DNA of 64,000 bases from Massilia sp. TS11 (GTDB lineage: Bacteria; Pseudomonadota; Gammaproteobacteria; Burkholderiales; Burkholderiaceae_D). Positions within the stretch are counted from its first letter, which is position 1; each line of letters opens with the position of its first letter. The DNA is taken from assembly GCF_022012445.1 (NCBI RefSeq), contig NZ_JAKLTS010000007.1, forward strand, positions 1 through 64,000, read 5' to 3'. Below, one piece after another: positions 9,473 to 19,122 of the stretch. The notes under the pieces were generated by a model. The model made no database searches and was not told where the DNA came from. It saw nothing but the letters and a program-made list of their open reading frames with translations. The position numbers and the translations under genes were made by a program.

Positions 9473-12283
9473 TTAGCGGCGGCCGCCGACGGCGGCCCGT
9501 GGCTCGGCGCGCAGCAGGGCGTCGAAAGCTTCGGCCGGCAAGGGGCGCGAGAACAGATAGCCCTGGCCGTAGTCGCAGCCGGCCGCGATCAGCAGCGCGC
9601 GCTGGGCTTCGGTTTCGACCCCTTCGGCAATCACCGACAGGCCGAGCTTGTGCGCCATCACGATGATTGCCTCGGACAGGGCCATGTCGCTCGACTGCGG
9701 CGCCAGATTGCGCGTGAAGCTGCGGTCGATCTTCAGATAGTCGATGTCGAATTTCTTCAGATACGAGAGCGAGGAATAGCCGGTGCCGAAGTCGTCCAGC
9801 GCCACCTGGATGCCGGCGTCGCGCAGCTGCAGCAGGCGCTCGGTCACGGTCTTGCTGGCGTCGAGCAGCAGGCCTTCGGTGATCTCGACCGTCAGCGCAT
9901 CGCCCTCGACCCCGAGCGCCGCCAGATCCGCAATCCAGCCGGCATAGCCGCCGCCCTCGCGCGCCACCTCGAGCGGCGACTGGTTGACGGTCACCTGGAA
10001 ATCGGGCCGGTGGGTGCGGCGCCAGTGCGCCACCCACTGGGCCGCCTCGTGGAACACCCAGTCGCCGATGTCGACGATCAGGCCGGTGGCCTCGGCCAGC
10101 GGAATGAATTCGAGCGGGCTGACCAGGCCGCGCTGCGGATGGCGCCAGCGCAGCAGGGCCTCAGCCTTGTGGATGCGGCCGGTACGCAGCGAGACGATCG
10201 GCTGGAAATGGATCTCGAACTGCCCGGCCTTGAGCGCCCCACGCAGATCATTGGTCATGCGCATGCGGTTCTGCGCAGCCACCTGCAGGGCCGGGGTGAA
10301 ATAGGCATAGCGGTTGCGCCCGGCGCCCTTGGCCGCATACATGGCCTGGTCGGCGTGCTTGATCAGCTCGTCAGCGTCCTTGGCATCGTCCGGATACAGG
10401 GTGATGCCGATCGAGGCCGACACGAAGGCCTGCTCATGCCCGAGCGCATACGGGGCCTGCAGCACGGTCAGCACATGCTCGGCGATCGCATCGACGCGGC
10501 TGACATCGTCGAGCTCGGACAGGATCACGGTGAACTCGTCGCCGCCCAGGCGCGCCACGGTATCGGCCGCGCGCACACAGCCCTTGATGCGGCGCGCCGC
10601 TTCGATCAGCAGCACATCGCCCTGATGGTGGCCGAGCGTGTCATTGACTTCCTTGAAGTGGTCGAGGTCGATGAACAGCACGGCGATGCGCAGATTGTCG
10701 CGCCGGCACTTGAGGATGTCATGCTCGAGCCGGTCATGGAACATGCGCCGGTTGGGCAGCTGGGTCAGGGTATCGAAATTGGCCTGCTGCCAGATCACGG
10801 CCTCGGACTGCTTCTTGTCCGTGATGTCCTCGATCATGCACAGGCGCTGGGCCGCCACGCCGTCGTGCTCGAAGCCGCCGATCGACAGGGCGATCCAGAC
10901 CACGCTGCCGTCCGGCCGCACCAGGCGGCGCGCGCTCTTGTGGTTGGCCAGTTCGGCCTGGTCGAGGCGGGCCATGACGGCTTCCTCGGCGGCGGCGTCG
11001 TCCGGATGCAGCAGGTCGATGAACGGGGTCTGGCGCAGCTCGGCGGCGGGACGGCCGGCGATGTCGGCAAAGCGCGGATTGACGTCGCGGCAGGCGCCCG
11101 AGGCCGCGTCGATCAGGGCGATCCCCATCGGGGCCTGCTCGAACATCGTGCGAAAGCGCTGCTCGCCCTGGCGGATGGTGGCGCGCGCGCGGCGCCGCTC
11201 GCGCACCAGCAGGGCCACATAGACCAGCACCAGCGCCAGCACGCCGGCGCCGATCCACAGGGCGACGCGGGTGCCGCCGCCGCCCAGGCTGCCGTGTTCG
11301 TCCGGGTTGTAGAGGAAGCCGTCGAAATTGACGTTCTTCGGCAGCATGCCGACATCGGCATACACATCGGCGATATGGCGCCAGCGCTGCGGATTCATGT
11401 AGCCGATCTCGACCAGCACAGGCTGGACCAGCGGCACCATCTGGCGCGCTTCATACAGCAGGTGCTGGCGGTCGTGGCGGCGCGTGTACTTGGCGAGGAT
11501 CAGGTCGACGATCTCGTCCGGGTGGGTCATCGCATACTGCCAGCCCTTCATCGAGGCTTCGCGGAAGGCGCGCACGCGGGCCGGATGCTCGCGCAATTCC
11601 TTCTCGCTCGTGAACAGATTGTCGCCGTAGAAATCGATGCCGGCCGCGCGCGGGCTGTACAGGTCGTACATGAAGCCGATGCGGTCGAGGTAGTCGGGCT
11701 CATTGGTCGAGAAGGCCGAGACCGCCTCGACGCGGCCATTGATGAAATCGTCCGGGTTGTAGGTGTGTTCCACGCGCACCAGGCTGGCGATGTCGATGCC
11801 CTCCTTGCGCAGGAAGGCGACCAGTTCGTCGGCCTGGGTCAGTTCATCGGTGAGCGAGCCGATCATCACCTTCTGGCCGATGATCGACTTCAGATTCGGC
11901 TCGCTGCCATGCTGGCGCACCAGCAGCACATAGGGCGAATGCTGGAAGATCACGCCGAGCACGACCAGCGGCTTGCCGGCCATGCGCGCCAACAGCAGGC
12001 TGGACGAGCCGACCCCGTATTCGGCGCGCCCGGCCAGCACTGCGCGTTCGGGTTCATTGCCGTTCAGGGCCTCGACCAGTTTCACATCGAGCCCGGCCTC
12101 CTTGTAATAGCCCTTGGCCACGGCCGCGTAATAGCCGGCGAACTGGAACTGGTGGGTGTGTTTGAGCTGCAGCGTGACTGTCTCGAGCGCGCGAGCCGGA
12201 CTGGCGGCCAGCAGCAGCACCGCGCACACAAAGGTCAGCAGGCGGGGCAGCAGCAGAGTCAGGCGGTGTGGGCGCACGGGCAT
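9473..12283 (-). CDS. Periplasmic-binding (NMT1-type) / PAS / GGDEF / EAL signalling protein
   Basis: The 936-residue product starts with a signal peptide (LLTFVCAVLLLAASPARA), then an NMT1/THI5-like binding domain (~25-320; LKHTHQFQFAGYYAAVAKGYY), a membrane helix at ~338-360, a PAS domain (~370-490), GGDEF and EAL domains. GGDEF is intact at ~580-584 with an RAAD inhibitory site five residues before it. The EAL catalytic motifs are intact: EALLRW (~708), DDFGTGYSSL and VIAEGVET. It should both make and break c-di-GMP in response to a periplasmic ligand, possibly a pyrimidine- or sulfonate-like compound as in NMT1 proteins (inference). ATG 12283 is chosen because the signal peptide starts there; upstream in-frame sequence is repeat DNA. 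Confidence 0.9.
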   Translation of the reverse strand: MPVRPHRLTLLLPRLLTFVCAVLLLAASPARALETVTLQLKHTHQFQFAGYYAAVAKGYYKEAGLDVKLVEALNGNEPERAVLAGRAEYGVGSSSLLLARMAGKPLVVLGVIFQHSPYVLLVRQHGSEPNLKSIIGQKVMIGSLTDELTQADELVAFLRKEGIDIASLVRVEHTYNPDDFINGRVEAVSAFSTNEPDYLDRIGFMYDLYSPRAAGIDFYGDNLFTSEKELREHPARVRAFREASMKGWQYAMTHPDEIVDLILAKYTRRHDRQHLLYEARQMVPLVQPVLVEIGYMNPQRWRHIADVYADVGMLPKNVNFDGFLYNPDEHGSLGGGGTRVALWIGAGVLALVLVYVALLVRERRRARATIRQGEQRFRTMFEQAPMGIALIDAASGACRDVNPRFADIAGRPAAELRQTPFIDLLHPDDAAAEEAVMARLDQAELANHKSARRLVRPDGSVVWIALSIGGFEHDGVAAQRLCMIEDITDKKQSEAVIWQQANFDTLTQLPNRRMFHDRLEHDILKCRRDNLRIAVLFIDLDHFKEVNDTLGHHQGDVLLIEAARRIKGCVRAADTVARLGGDEFTVILSELDDVSRVDAIAEHVLTVLQAPYALGHEQAFVSASIGITLYPDDAKDADELIKHADQAMYAAKGAGRNRYAYFTPALQVAAQNRMRMTNDLRGALKAGQFEIHFQPIVSLRTGRIHKAEALLRWRHPQRGLVSPLEFIPLAEATGLIVDIGDWVFHEAAQWVAHWRRTHRPDFQVTVNQSPLEVAREGGGYAGWIADLAALGVEGDALTVEITEGLLLDASKTVTERLLQLRDAGIQVALDDFGTGYSSLSYLKKFDIDYLKIDRSFTRNLAPQSSDMALSEAIIVMAHKLGLSVIAEGVETEAQRALLIAAGCDYGQGYLFSRPLPAEAFDALLRAEPRAAVGGRR

Positions 12284-12362
12284 GGTCCAAGCTCGGTCAT
12301 CGTTCAAACCGATTGTACCGGCTTCGAGCGGGCGCGGATATTGGCCGGCTGGCCAATCAGAA

Positions 12363-12423
12363 AAAATGGGGTCAGACCCCATTTTTCCTTGCGGATAAAT
12401 GGGGTCTGACCCCGATTTGTTTG
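12363..12423. repeat. Palindromic repeat doublet (cores 12368-12380 and 12401-12413)
   Basis: Two copies of the 13-bp palindrome face each other: GGGGTCAGACCCC at 12368 and GGGGTCTGACCCC at 12401, 33 bp apart. The left copy extends to 10-bp perfect arms (AAATGGGGTC / GACCCCATTT with one central base). The same arrangement and spacing occurs at 17636/17669. The doublet form resembles BIME-type REP pairs. It fills much of the 158-bp spacer 12284-12441 between two minus-strand genes; nothing else was recognised there. Confidence 0.8.
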
Positions 12424-12441
12424 CGGGGCAAGACCGGCGGC

Positions 12442-13878
12442 TTACAGGGCGGTCGGTGTATTGACGCTTGTCGTGGTGCCGTTGCCGAGCTGGCCTTCGA
12501 CATTGCGGCCCCAGCCCCACAGGCTGCCATCGGCCTTGACGGCCAAGGTGTGCGCCTTGCCCAGCGAGAGCGTGACCCAGGTCGCGTCCTTGCCGATCTG
12601 CTTGGGCGAGGAGTTGTCGAAAGTGGTGCCGTCGCCCAGCTGGCCGTCGGCATTCGCGCCCCAGGCCCACAGCGTGCCCGAGGCCTTGATCGCGAACGTG
12701 TGCTGGTAGCCGGCCGCGACCACAGCCCAGTTCGTGTCCGTGCCGACCTGGACCGGCGCCGTGCTGTCGTCCGGAATGTCATTGCCGGCCTGACCCTTGT
12801 CGTTCGCACCCCAGGAGAACAGGGCGCCGTCCGAGCGCACGGCCAGCGAGTGGCGGCCGCCGGCGGCCACGGTCAGCCAGGTTTTCAGCGTGCCGATCTG
12901 GGTCGGGGTCGGGGTGTCGGTGGTGCTGCCGATGCCGAGCTGGCCATTGGCATTGCCGCCCCAGGCCCAGATGGTGCCGTCGCTGCGGCGGCCCAGGGTG
13001 TGGGTGTCGCCGGCCGAGATGGCGGTCCAGGTGGTGACCAGGCCGATCTTGGTCGGAATCAGTTTGTCGGTGGTGGTGCCGTCGCCCAGCTGGCCGTTGA
13101 AGTTGCGGCCCCAGGCCCAGATCGTGCCATCGGCGCGCAGGGCGATCGAATGCGATTTGCCGGCCGCGACCGCGGTCCAGTTGGTGGCCGTACCGATCTT
13201 CACCGGGGTGGCGCGGTTGACCGTGGTGCCGTCGCCCAGCTGGCCGTTCTGGTTGAAGCCCCAGGCCCACAGGGTGCCGTCGCTGCGCAGCGCCAGGGTG
13301 TGGAATTCGCCGGCCGCGACCTGGGTCCAGGTGGTGACCTGGCCGGCCACCAGCACCGGCGCGGTCTTGTCGACCGTCGATTCATCGCCCAGCTGGCCCG
13401 AGCGGTTCCAGCCCCACGACCACAGCGTGCCATCGGCTTTGCGGCCCAACGAATGGGAGCCGCCGGCGGCAATCGCCACCCACGGCGCCTTGACCGTGAC
13501 CGAGGTCTTGCCCGAAATCGAGCCGACGCTGGCGACGATGGTTTCCGTGCCCGGCGCCTTGCCGGTCACCAGGCCCGAGGTGAACACGATCGACACCGTG
13601 CTCGAGCTGCCATTGCCGGCCGACCAGGTGACACCCGAGCTCAGGGCCGAGGTCTTGCCATCCGAATAGGTGCCGGTGGCGGTGAATTGTTTGCTCGTGC
13701 CCACCGCGATCACGGCATTGGCCGGGGTGACCTCGATCGAGACCAGGGTCGGGGTGGGAGTCGTGGTGGTGCCGCCCGTGCTCGTGCTGGTGCTGGACGA
13801 GGACGCGCTACCGCCGCCGCAGGCCGCCAGGGCGGTCAGCAGGAGGGGAAACACCAGGCGCTGAAAGAATCGTTTCAT
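12442..13878 (-). CDS. RCC1-repeat lipoprotein with Big_2 Ig-like domain
   Basis: The 478-residue product begins with a lipoprotein signal, [20 protein letters not shown], with the lipidated Cys at 20, followed by a Ser/Thr-rich linker. Residues ~48-145 form a bacterial Ig-like group 2 domain ([20 protein letters not shown]). The rest is seven RCC1-type beta-propeller repeats of about 48-53 residues, each with [19 protein letters not shown] and GQLGDGTT segments. In bacteria such proteins are exported and of unknown role, probably binding. The start is placed at 13878 because it gives the lipoprotein signal; longer in-frame extension overlaps the divergent transporter gene. It is likely outer-membrane anchored (inference). 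Confidence 0.88.
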   Translation of the reverse strand: MKRFFQRLVFPLLLTALAACGGGSASSSSTSTSTGGTTTTPTPTLVSIEVTPANAVIAVGTSKQFTATGTYSDGKTSALSSGVTWSAGNGSSSTVSIVFTSGLVTGKAPGTETIVASVGSISGKTSVTVKAPWVAIAAGGSHSLGRKADGTLWSWGWNRSGQLGDESTVDKTAPVLVAGQVTTWTQVAAGEFHTLALRSDGTLWAWGFNQNGQLGDGTTVNRATPVKIGTATNWTAVAAGKSHSIALRADGTIWAWGRNFNGQLGDGTTTDKLIPTKIGLVTTWTAISAGDTHTLGRRSDGTIWAWGGNANGQLGIGSTTDTPTPTQIGTLKTWLTVAAGGRHSLAVRSDGALFSWGANDKGQAGNDIPDDSTAPVQVGTDTNWAVVAAGYQHTFAIKASGTLWAWGANADGQLGDGTTFDNSSPKQIGKDATWVTLSLGKAHTLAVKADGSLWGWGRNVEGQLGNGTTTSVNTPTAL

Positions 13879-14017
13879 AGTGGCCACTTGTAAGTCTTGC
13901 GCCGCCGGGAAGGACGGCATCCTGCGAGCAGTGTAGCCGCGCTGTTCAATTGGTAAAGCGGAAAAGAAACGCCAAAAGTCCGCCCTATTCGCGCGCCAGG
14001 CCCTAGAATAGCCCACC

Positions 14018-15289
14018 ATGGCCCGTGAACCGTCTCCGCGCAAACTTCCTTCCTGGCTGCAGTCGCTCGGGCCGGGCCTGATCACGGGCGCCGCCGACGA
14101 CGACCCGAGCGGCATCGCCACCTATTCCCAGGCCGGGGCCCAGTTCGGCCCGAACATGCTGTGGACCATGGGCTTCACCTATCCCCTGATGGCCGGGGTG
14201 CAGGTGATCAGCGCGCGCATCGGCCGCGTCACCGGGCTGGGGCTGGCGGGCAATATCCGCGCCCATTACTCGCGCCCCATGCTGTATCTGATGGTGATCC
14301 TGCTGATGATGGCCAACACCATCAATATCGCGGCCGACGTCGCCGCCATGGGCGAGGCCATGCACCTGATCGTGGACGGCAATCCGCGCTGGTACGCGGC
14401 CGGCTTCGGCCTCGTCTCGCTGCTGCTGCAGGTGTTCATTCCCTACACGCGTTACGTGCGCATCCTCAAATGGCTGACCCTGGCCCTGCTCGCCTATGTG
14501 GCCACCGTGCTGACCGTGCGCATTCCCTGGGGCGAGGTGCTGCGCGCCTTCGTCTGGCCCGACCTGCCCTGGAACAAGGCCAGCATGACGACCCTGGTGG
14601 CCGTGTTCGGCACGACCATCAGCCCCTATCTGTTCTTCTGGCAGGCCTCGCAGGAAGTCGAGGAACTCAATGCCAGCGAGCATGCGCGGCCGCTGCGCTT
14701 TTCGCCGCGCCAGGCGCGCGCCAGCTTCGCGCGCATCCAGTTTGACACCTGGACCGGCATGGCCTTCTCCAACATCGTGGCCCTGTGCATCATGCTGACC
14801 ACGGCCATCACCCTGCACGCGCATGGCGTGACCGAGATCCAGACCTCGGCCCAGGCCGCCAGCGCGCTGCGCCCGGTGGCCGGCGACTTCGCCTTCTTCC
14901 TGTTTGCGATGGGGATTATCGGCACCGGCATGCTGGGCCTGCCCGTGCTGGCCGGCTCGGCCGCGTATGCAATGGCCGACACCTTCCGCTGGCGCGAGGG
15001 CCTGGAGCGCCGCCCGGCCGAGGCCAAGGGCTTCTACGCCATCATCAGCCTGGCGACCCTGGGCGGCATCGCCATCGGCTTTCTGCCGCTCGACCCGATC
15101 CAGGCCCTGTACTGGTCGGCCGTGCTCAATGGGGTGATCGCCGTGCCCGTCATGGCCATCATGATGCTGATGGCCAGTAACAAGGCGGTCATGGGGCGCT
15201 TTGCGATTCCGTCCTGGCTGCGCTGGCTCGGCTGGACGGCGACCCTGGCCATGGCCAGCGCCGTGTTCGCCATGGCGCTGCTGGCTTAG
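14018..15289 (+). CDS. NRAMP-family divalent metal transporter (divergent metal-site motifs)
   Basis: The 423-residue product has about eleven hydrophobic helices and aligns by eye with the NRAMP family ([20 protein letters not shown] at ~18-37). Family members move Mn2+, Fe2+ or other divalent ions with protons. The helix-1 motif DPGN is DPSG here (29-32), and the helix-6 MPH motif is replaced by ISPYLFFWQ (~201-209), so the classical metal-coordinating Asn and Met are absent. The substrate may therefore differ, as in NRAMP-related magnesium or other transporters. It diverges from the RCC1 lipoprotein gene (139-bp spacer) and its stop overlaps the convergent ygiQ stop by 4 bp. Confidence 0.85.
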   Translation: MAREPSPRKLPSWLQSLGPGLITGAADDDPSGIATYSQAGAQFGPNMLWTMGFTYPLMAGVQVISARIGRVTGLGLAGNIRAHYSRPMLYLMVILLMMANTINIAADVAAMGEAMHLIVDGNPRWYAAGFGLVSLLLQVFIPYTRYVRILKWLTLALLAYVATVLTVRIPWGEVLRAFVWPDLPWNKASMTTLVAVFGTTISPYLFFWQASQEVEELNASEHARPLRFSPRQARASFARIQFDTWTGMAFSNIVALCIMLTTAITLHAHGVTEIQTSAQAASALRPVAGDFAFFLFAMGIIGTGMLGLPVLAGSAAYAMADTFRWREGLERRPAEAKGFYAIISLATLGGIAIGFLPLDPIQALYWSAVLNGVIAVPVMAIMMLMASNKAVMGRFAIPSWLRWLGWTATLAMASAVFAMALLA

Positions 15290-17553
15290 CGCTTGGGCTT
15301 GGCTGCCTTGGCCGCCTTGGCCGGCGCGGCGGCCTTGGCCTTCGGCTTGATCTTGATGGTGTCTAGAATCGACGGACGCACGCTCGCCTCGGGCGCCTTG
15401 AAATGGCTGGGCGCCTGGGCCGACTGCACGAGCACGCGCGCGCGGCCCGGCCGGCCCTGGGGCGGCGCCTTGGCCGGTTTGACTTCGGGCAGCGGCTCCT
15501 CGCCGCCGCCGCTGGACGGCACCAGATGCTGCGGGCCATTGCCGATCAGATCGCCACGGCCCATCTTGCGCAGGGTCTCGCGCAGAATCGGCCAGTTCTC
15601 CGGATCGTAATAGCGCAGGAAGGCCTTGTGCGCCTTGCGCTGCTTGCCGCTGCGCGGGGTCTCGACGACTTCGGACGCGGCATCGACCTTGTGCAGCGGA
15701 TTCTTGCGCGTGTGGTACATGGTGGTGGCCATGGCCATCGGCGTCGGCATGAAGGTCTGCACCTGGTCGAGCTTGAAGTTATTGCGCTTGAGCCAGAGCG
15801 ACAGATTGAGCATGTCCTCATCGCTCGTGCCCGGGTGGGCGGCGATGAAGTAGGGAATCAGATACTGCTTCTTGCCCGCTTCCGCCGAGAACTGGTCGAA
15901 CAGGGTCTTGAAGGCGTCATAGGTGCCGATGCCGGGCTTCATCATCTTGCTGAGCACGCCTTCCTCGGTGTGCTCGGGCGCGATCTTCAGCAGGCCGCCG
16001 ACGTGGTGGGTCACCAGTTCCTTCACGTATTCGGGCGAGCGCACGGCCAGGTCGTAGCGCAGGCCCGAGCCGATCAGGATTTTCTTCACGCCCGGGATCG
16101 CGCGCGCCTTGCGGTACAGCTGGATCAGCTTGCTGTGATCGGTATTCAGATTCACGCAGATGCTCGGATACACGCAGGACAGGCGGCGGCAGGATTCCTC
16201 GATCTTCTTGTCCTTGCAGGCCAGCCGGTACATGTTCGCGGTCGGGCCGCCGAGGTCCGAGATGGTGCCGGTGAAGCCCTTGGTCTTGTCGCGGATGTGT
16301 TCGATTTCGCGCAGGATCGAGGGTTCCGAACGGCTCTGGATGATGCGCCCTTCGTGCTCGGTGATCGAGCAGAACGTGCAGCCGCCGAAGCAGCCGCGCA
16401 TGATGTTGACCGAGAAGCGGATCATCTCCCAGGCCGGGATGCGCGCCTTGCCATAGCTGGGGTGGGGCGCGCGCGCATAGGGCAGATCGTAGACGCCGTC
16501 CATCTCATCCATCGCGAGCGGGATCGGCGGCGGATTCAGCCAGACATCGCGTTCGCCATGGGCCTGCACGAGGGCGCGCGCATTGCCGGGGTTCGATTCC
16601 AGATGCAGCACGCGCGAGGCGTGCGCGTACATCACCGGATCGTCCTTGACGACATCGTAGTCGGGCAGGCGCACCACCGTTTTCGCGCTCTTGGCGCGGG
16701 CCGCGGCCAGGCGCTCCTCGCGCGACAGGATCCGGATCGGCTGGACCTCGGCCGGCGGCGTCTCCTTGGCGCAGCTCTTGTCCTCCGGGATCATCTGATA
16801 CGGACTGATCAGGGCGTCCACCTTGCCCGGCACATCGACGCGGGTCGAGCCGGTTTCGGTCCACTCGGCATCGGGCTTCCAGCCGGCCGGGACCACGAAG
16901 GCGGTGCCGCGCAGATCGCGGATGTCCTTGACCGATTCACCGGCGTCGAGACGGCGCGTGAGTTCCACCAGCGCGCGCTCGGCATTACCGAACAGCAGAA
17001 TATCGGCCTTCGAATCGAGCAGGACCGAGCGGCGCACCTTGTCCGACCAGTAATCGTAATGGGCGATGCGGCGCAGCGAGGCCTCGATCGAGCCGATCAC
17101 GATCGGCACCTCGGGGAAGGCTTCGCGCGCGCGCTGGGCGTAGACGGTGACCGAACGGTCGGGCCGCTTGTTCGGCTCGCCATTGGGCGTATAGGCATCG
17201 TCCGAGCGGATCTTGCGGTCGGCCGTATAGCGGTTGACCATCGAATCCATATTCCCGGCCGTGACCCCGAAGTAGAGGCGCGGCTTGCCGAGCGCGCGGA
17301 AGGGCTCGGCCGAATGCCAGTCCGGCTGGCTGATGATGCCCACGCGATAGCCGATCGCCTCGAGCAGGCGGCCGACCAGGGCCATGCCGAAACTCGGGTG
17401 ATCGATATAGGCGTCACCGGTGACGAGGATGATGTCGCACTGGTCCCAGCCGAGCGCGTCCATTTCCGCGCGCGACATCGGCAGGAAAGGGGCGGCAGGG
17501 GCACGGGCCGAGCGCTTGGCGACGCCGGCAAACAGATTCGCGGGAGCATTCAT
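15286..17553 (-). CDS. YgiQ-family radical SAM protein
   Basis: The 755-residue product has a YgiQ N-terminal domain ([20 protein letters not shown]), a radical SAM domain with the [4Fe-4S] motif GCFGGCTFC (Cys ~388, 392, 395) and a YgiQ C-terminal region ([18 protein letters not shown]), ending in a Lys/Ala/Pro-rich tail. The family binds S-adenosylmethionine and an iron-sulfur cluster; the reaction is not known. ATG 17553 is chosen because MNAPANLF begins the conserved part. The gene is convergent with, and overlaps by 4 bp, the NRAMP-like gene. Confidence 0.93.
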   Translation of the reverse strand: MNAPANLFAGVAKRSARAPAAPFLPMSRAEMDALGWDQCDIILVTGDAYIDHPSFGMALVGRLLEAIGYRVGIISQPDWHSAEPFRALGKPRLYFGVTAGNMDSMVNRYTADRKIRSDDAYTPNGEPNKRPDRSVTVYAQRAREAFPEVPIVIGSIEASLRRIAHYDYWSDKVRRSVLLDSKADILLFGNAERALVELTRRLDAGESVKDIRDLRGTAFVVPAGWKPDAEWTETGSTRVDVPGKVDALISPYQMIPEDKSCAKETPPAEVQPIRILSREERLAAARAKSAKTVVRLPDYDVVKDDPVMYAHASRVLHLESNPGNARALVQAHGERDVWLNPPPIPLAMDEMDGVYDLPYARAPHPSYGKARIPAWEMIRFSVNIMRGCFGGCTFCSITEHEGRIIQSRSEPSILREIEHIRDKTKGFTGTISDLGGPTANMYRLACKDKKIEESCRRLSCVYPSICVNLNTDHSKLIQLYRKARAIPGVKKILIGSGLRYDLAVRSPEYVKELVTHHVGGLLKIAPEHTEEGVLSKMMKPGIGTYDAFKTLFDQFSAEAGKKQYLIPYFIAAHPGTSDEDMLNLSLWLKRNNFKLDQVQTFMPTPMAMATTMYHTRKNPLHKVDAASEVVETPRSGKQRKAHKAFLRYYDPENWPILRETLRKMGRGDLIGNGPQHLVPSSGGGEEPLPEVKPAKAPPQGRPGRARVLVQSAQAPSHFKAPEASVRPSILDTIKIKPKAKAAAPAKAAKAAKPKR

Positions 17554-17631
17554 AGGGGCAGCATTGTACCCCAAAGAAGGCCCGCCCCGCACAGAAGCCC
17601 TTATATTTCAAAGACTTATTCCCCACCGACA

Positions 17632-17690
17632 AAATGGGGTCAGACCCCATTTATCCCCCCGGAAAAATGGGGTCTGACCCCGATTTCTCC
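17632..17690. repeat. Palindromic repeat doublet (cores 17636-17648 and 17669-17681)
   Basis: Same composite as at 12363: GGGGTCAGACCCC followed 33 bp later by GGGGTCTGACCCC, with conserved flanks AAATG...CATTT on the left copy and AAATG...CGATTT on the right. The inner spacer differs in sequence from the 12.4-kb doublet, while its length is identical. It sits in the 232-bp spacer between divergent ygiQ and the DUF1269-like gene. Confidence 0.8.
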
Positions 17691-17785
17691 TGTGGGAAAG
17701 TGCGGGCGATGTTCAGCATCTTATGCTTTGATTAAGCTTGTCGCGTGGTCTATAACGAAGCATGCACTTTTGACGGGAGCTCGCC

Positions 17786-18298
17786 ATGCGTCGCCGACTC
17801 TATTACATGCTGCCCGATATCCCCAGCGCGCGCGCCATGCTCGACGCCCTGCTGCTGGCCCGGATCGAGGAAAGGCATATGCACTTCATCGCCCAGGACG
17901 GCAGCCTGCCGGCCGATATGCCCGATGGGACGATCTTCGACAAAACCGATATCGTGCACGGCGCCCAGCTCGGCACCCTGATCGGCGGCGGCGCGGGCCT
18001 GCTGGCCGGCGCCCTGATGGTGGCCTTCCCGCCCGAGGGCATCAGCCTGCAGACGATGGCCGTGCTGGCCACGGGCGTGGGCGGTGCCGCGTTCGGCGCC
18101 TGGGCCTCGGGCATGACGGCGGCGGCGGCGCCGAATTCGCGCCTCGAACCCTTCCGCGAACGCATCGAACAGGGCCAGGTGCTGCTGATTCTCGATGTGC
18201 CGCATGGGCGCGTGGCCCAGCTCGAAGCGATGCTGGCGGAACAGCATCCTGAAGCCGCGTTCGGCGGCCAGGATGCCCATGTCCCGGCCTTTCCTTAG
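17786..18298 (+). CDS. Small membrane-associated protein, DUF1269-like
   Basis: The 170-residue product is not firmly recognised. It starts RRRLYYMLPDIPSARAMLD, has two hydrophobic glycine-rich segments (LIGGGAGLLAGALMVAF, ~68-85, and VLATGVGGAAFGAWASGM, ~93-111) and a soluble C-terminus ending in VPHGRVAQLEAML. The arrangement (soluble head, two glycine-zipper helices, soluble tail) resembles DUF1269 proteins, thought to act at membranes under stress. A GGGAG-like ribosome-binding site lies upstream (17775-17779). Its stop overlaps the convergent DUF4404 gene by 4 bp. Function unknown. Confidence 0.7.
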   Translation: MRRRLYYMLPDIPSARAMLDALLLARIEERHMHFIAQDGSLPADMPDGTIFDKTDIVHGAQLGTLIGGGAGLLAGALMVAFPPEGISLQTMAVLATGVGGAAFGAWASGMTAAAAPNSRLEPFRERIEQGQVLLILDVPHGRVAQLEAMLAEQHPEAAFGGQDAHVPAFP

Positions 18299-18570
18299 AT
18301 GCCGATGCGCGACAGGGCGTCGCCCAGCTCGCGCAGCGCCGGTTCCAGCTTGGGGTGGCGGGCGGCAAAACGCGCGCCGATTTCCTGCGCACGCTCGGCC
18401 AGGCCGTAGGTATTGCTCGCCGGCGCGGCTTCCTCGGTGCTCTCGAGCACACGCTGGATGTCACCATCGAGCTGGACCAACAGGGCGCGCAGTTCTTCAT
18501 CCATCGGGCCGGCATGCGTCAGTTCGCCATGCAGGTTTTTCAGCGCGCTTTTCAGGGCTTGGTGCGGCAT
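18295..18570 (-). CDS. DUF4404 family protein
   Basis: The 91-residue product (start HQALKSALKNLHGELTHAG, end ELGDALSRIGI) matches the small alpha-helical DUF4404 family, common in gammaproteobacteria and betaproteobacteria. It is predicted to be soluble and largely helical, with heptad-like Leu spacing (LRALLVQLDGDIQRVLE). An AGGAGGA ribosome-binding site precedes the ATG. No function is known. Confidence 0.8.
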   Translation of the reverse strand: MPHQALKSALKNLHGELTHAGPMDEELRALLVQLDGDIQRVLESTEEAAPASNTYGLAERAQEIGARFAARHPKLEPALRELGDALSRIGI

Positions 18571-18597
18571 AGTTCCTCCTCGGTTGCGATAGCCCTG

Positions 18598-19122
18598 TTA
18601 TACACCCAATCGGCGCGCCCAGCTACGGATGCGCGTCACTTCCTGTGCATCCAGTCCCAGGCCGCGCAGAAAGCTTTCGTGCTCGCCCGGCGCCTGGCGC
18701 TCGAACAGCGCGTGCCAGCGCGCCATCGCCGCATCATCGAGGCCGGCCGCGCGCAGCAGACCCACCCAGGCGGCCTTGTCCATGCGGCGGCCGGCACGGC
18801 GCCCGTCGCGCAGGCGCAGCAGCACGGCCTGCTGTTCGCGCAGGGCCGCCATCTCCTGCTGGATGCTGGCCAGGCGCGCGTCGATGGCGTCGCGCGGGGC
18901 GCTGCCGCTGAGCAGGCTGGCGATCGTCGGCAAGCCCAGCCCGGCCGCGCGCCAGGCGCGGATCTGCTGCAGGCGCGCCAGCTCGGCCGCGCCGTACTCG
19001 CGGTAGCCGGCCGCCGTGCGCCGCGCCGGTCGCAGCAGGCCCTGGGCCTCGTAGTACAGCAGGCTGGTGCGCGAGAGCCCGCTGGCGCGCGCGAGCTGGC
19101 CGATCGTATAGCGTTCTGTCAT
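18598..19122 (-). CDS. MerR-family transcriptional regulator
   Basis: The 174-residue product has a MerR winged-helix N-terminus (YTIGQLARASGLSRTSLLYY, ~5-24, then GYREYG) and a coiled-coil dimerisation helix (~85-110). There are no cysteines, so it is not a classical metal sensor. The C-terminus (AMARWHALFERQAPGEHESF) is helical and vaguely like TipA-type effector domains. Its ATG overlaps the stop of the upstream 117-residue gene by 4 bp, so the two probably form an operon. The effector is unknown. Confidence 0.9.
   Translation of the reverse strand: MTERYTIGQLARASGLSRTSLLYYEAQGLLRPARRTAAGYREYGAAELARLQQIRAWRAAGLGLPTIASLLSGSAPRDAIDARLASIQQEMAALREQQAVLLRLRDGRRAGRRMDKAAWVGLLRAAGLDDAAMARWHALFERQAPGEHESFLRGLGLDAQEVTRIRSWARRLGV

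Noticed and set aside
9473..12670. Longer N-terminal extension of the GGDEF/EAL gene to 12670
   Set aside because: The extension runs through palindromic repeat DNA and the RCC1 gene; the signal peptide begins at 12283.
12442..14121. Longer form of the RCC1 protein starting at 14121
   Set aside because: It would overlap the divergent NRAMP-like gene and hide the lipoprotein signal that begins at 13878.
15403..18252. Long plus-strand frame opposite ygiQ
   Set aside because: Shadow of the radical SAM gene in the antisense strand; low-complexity composition.
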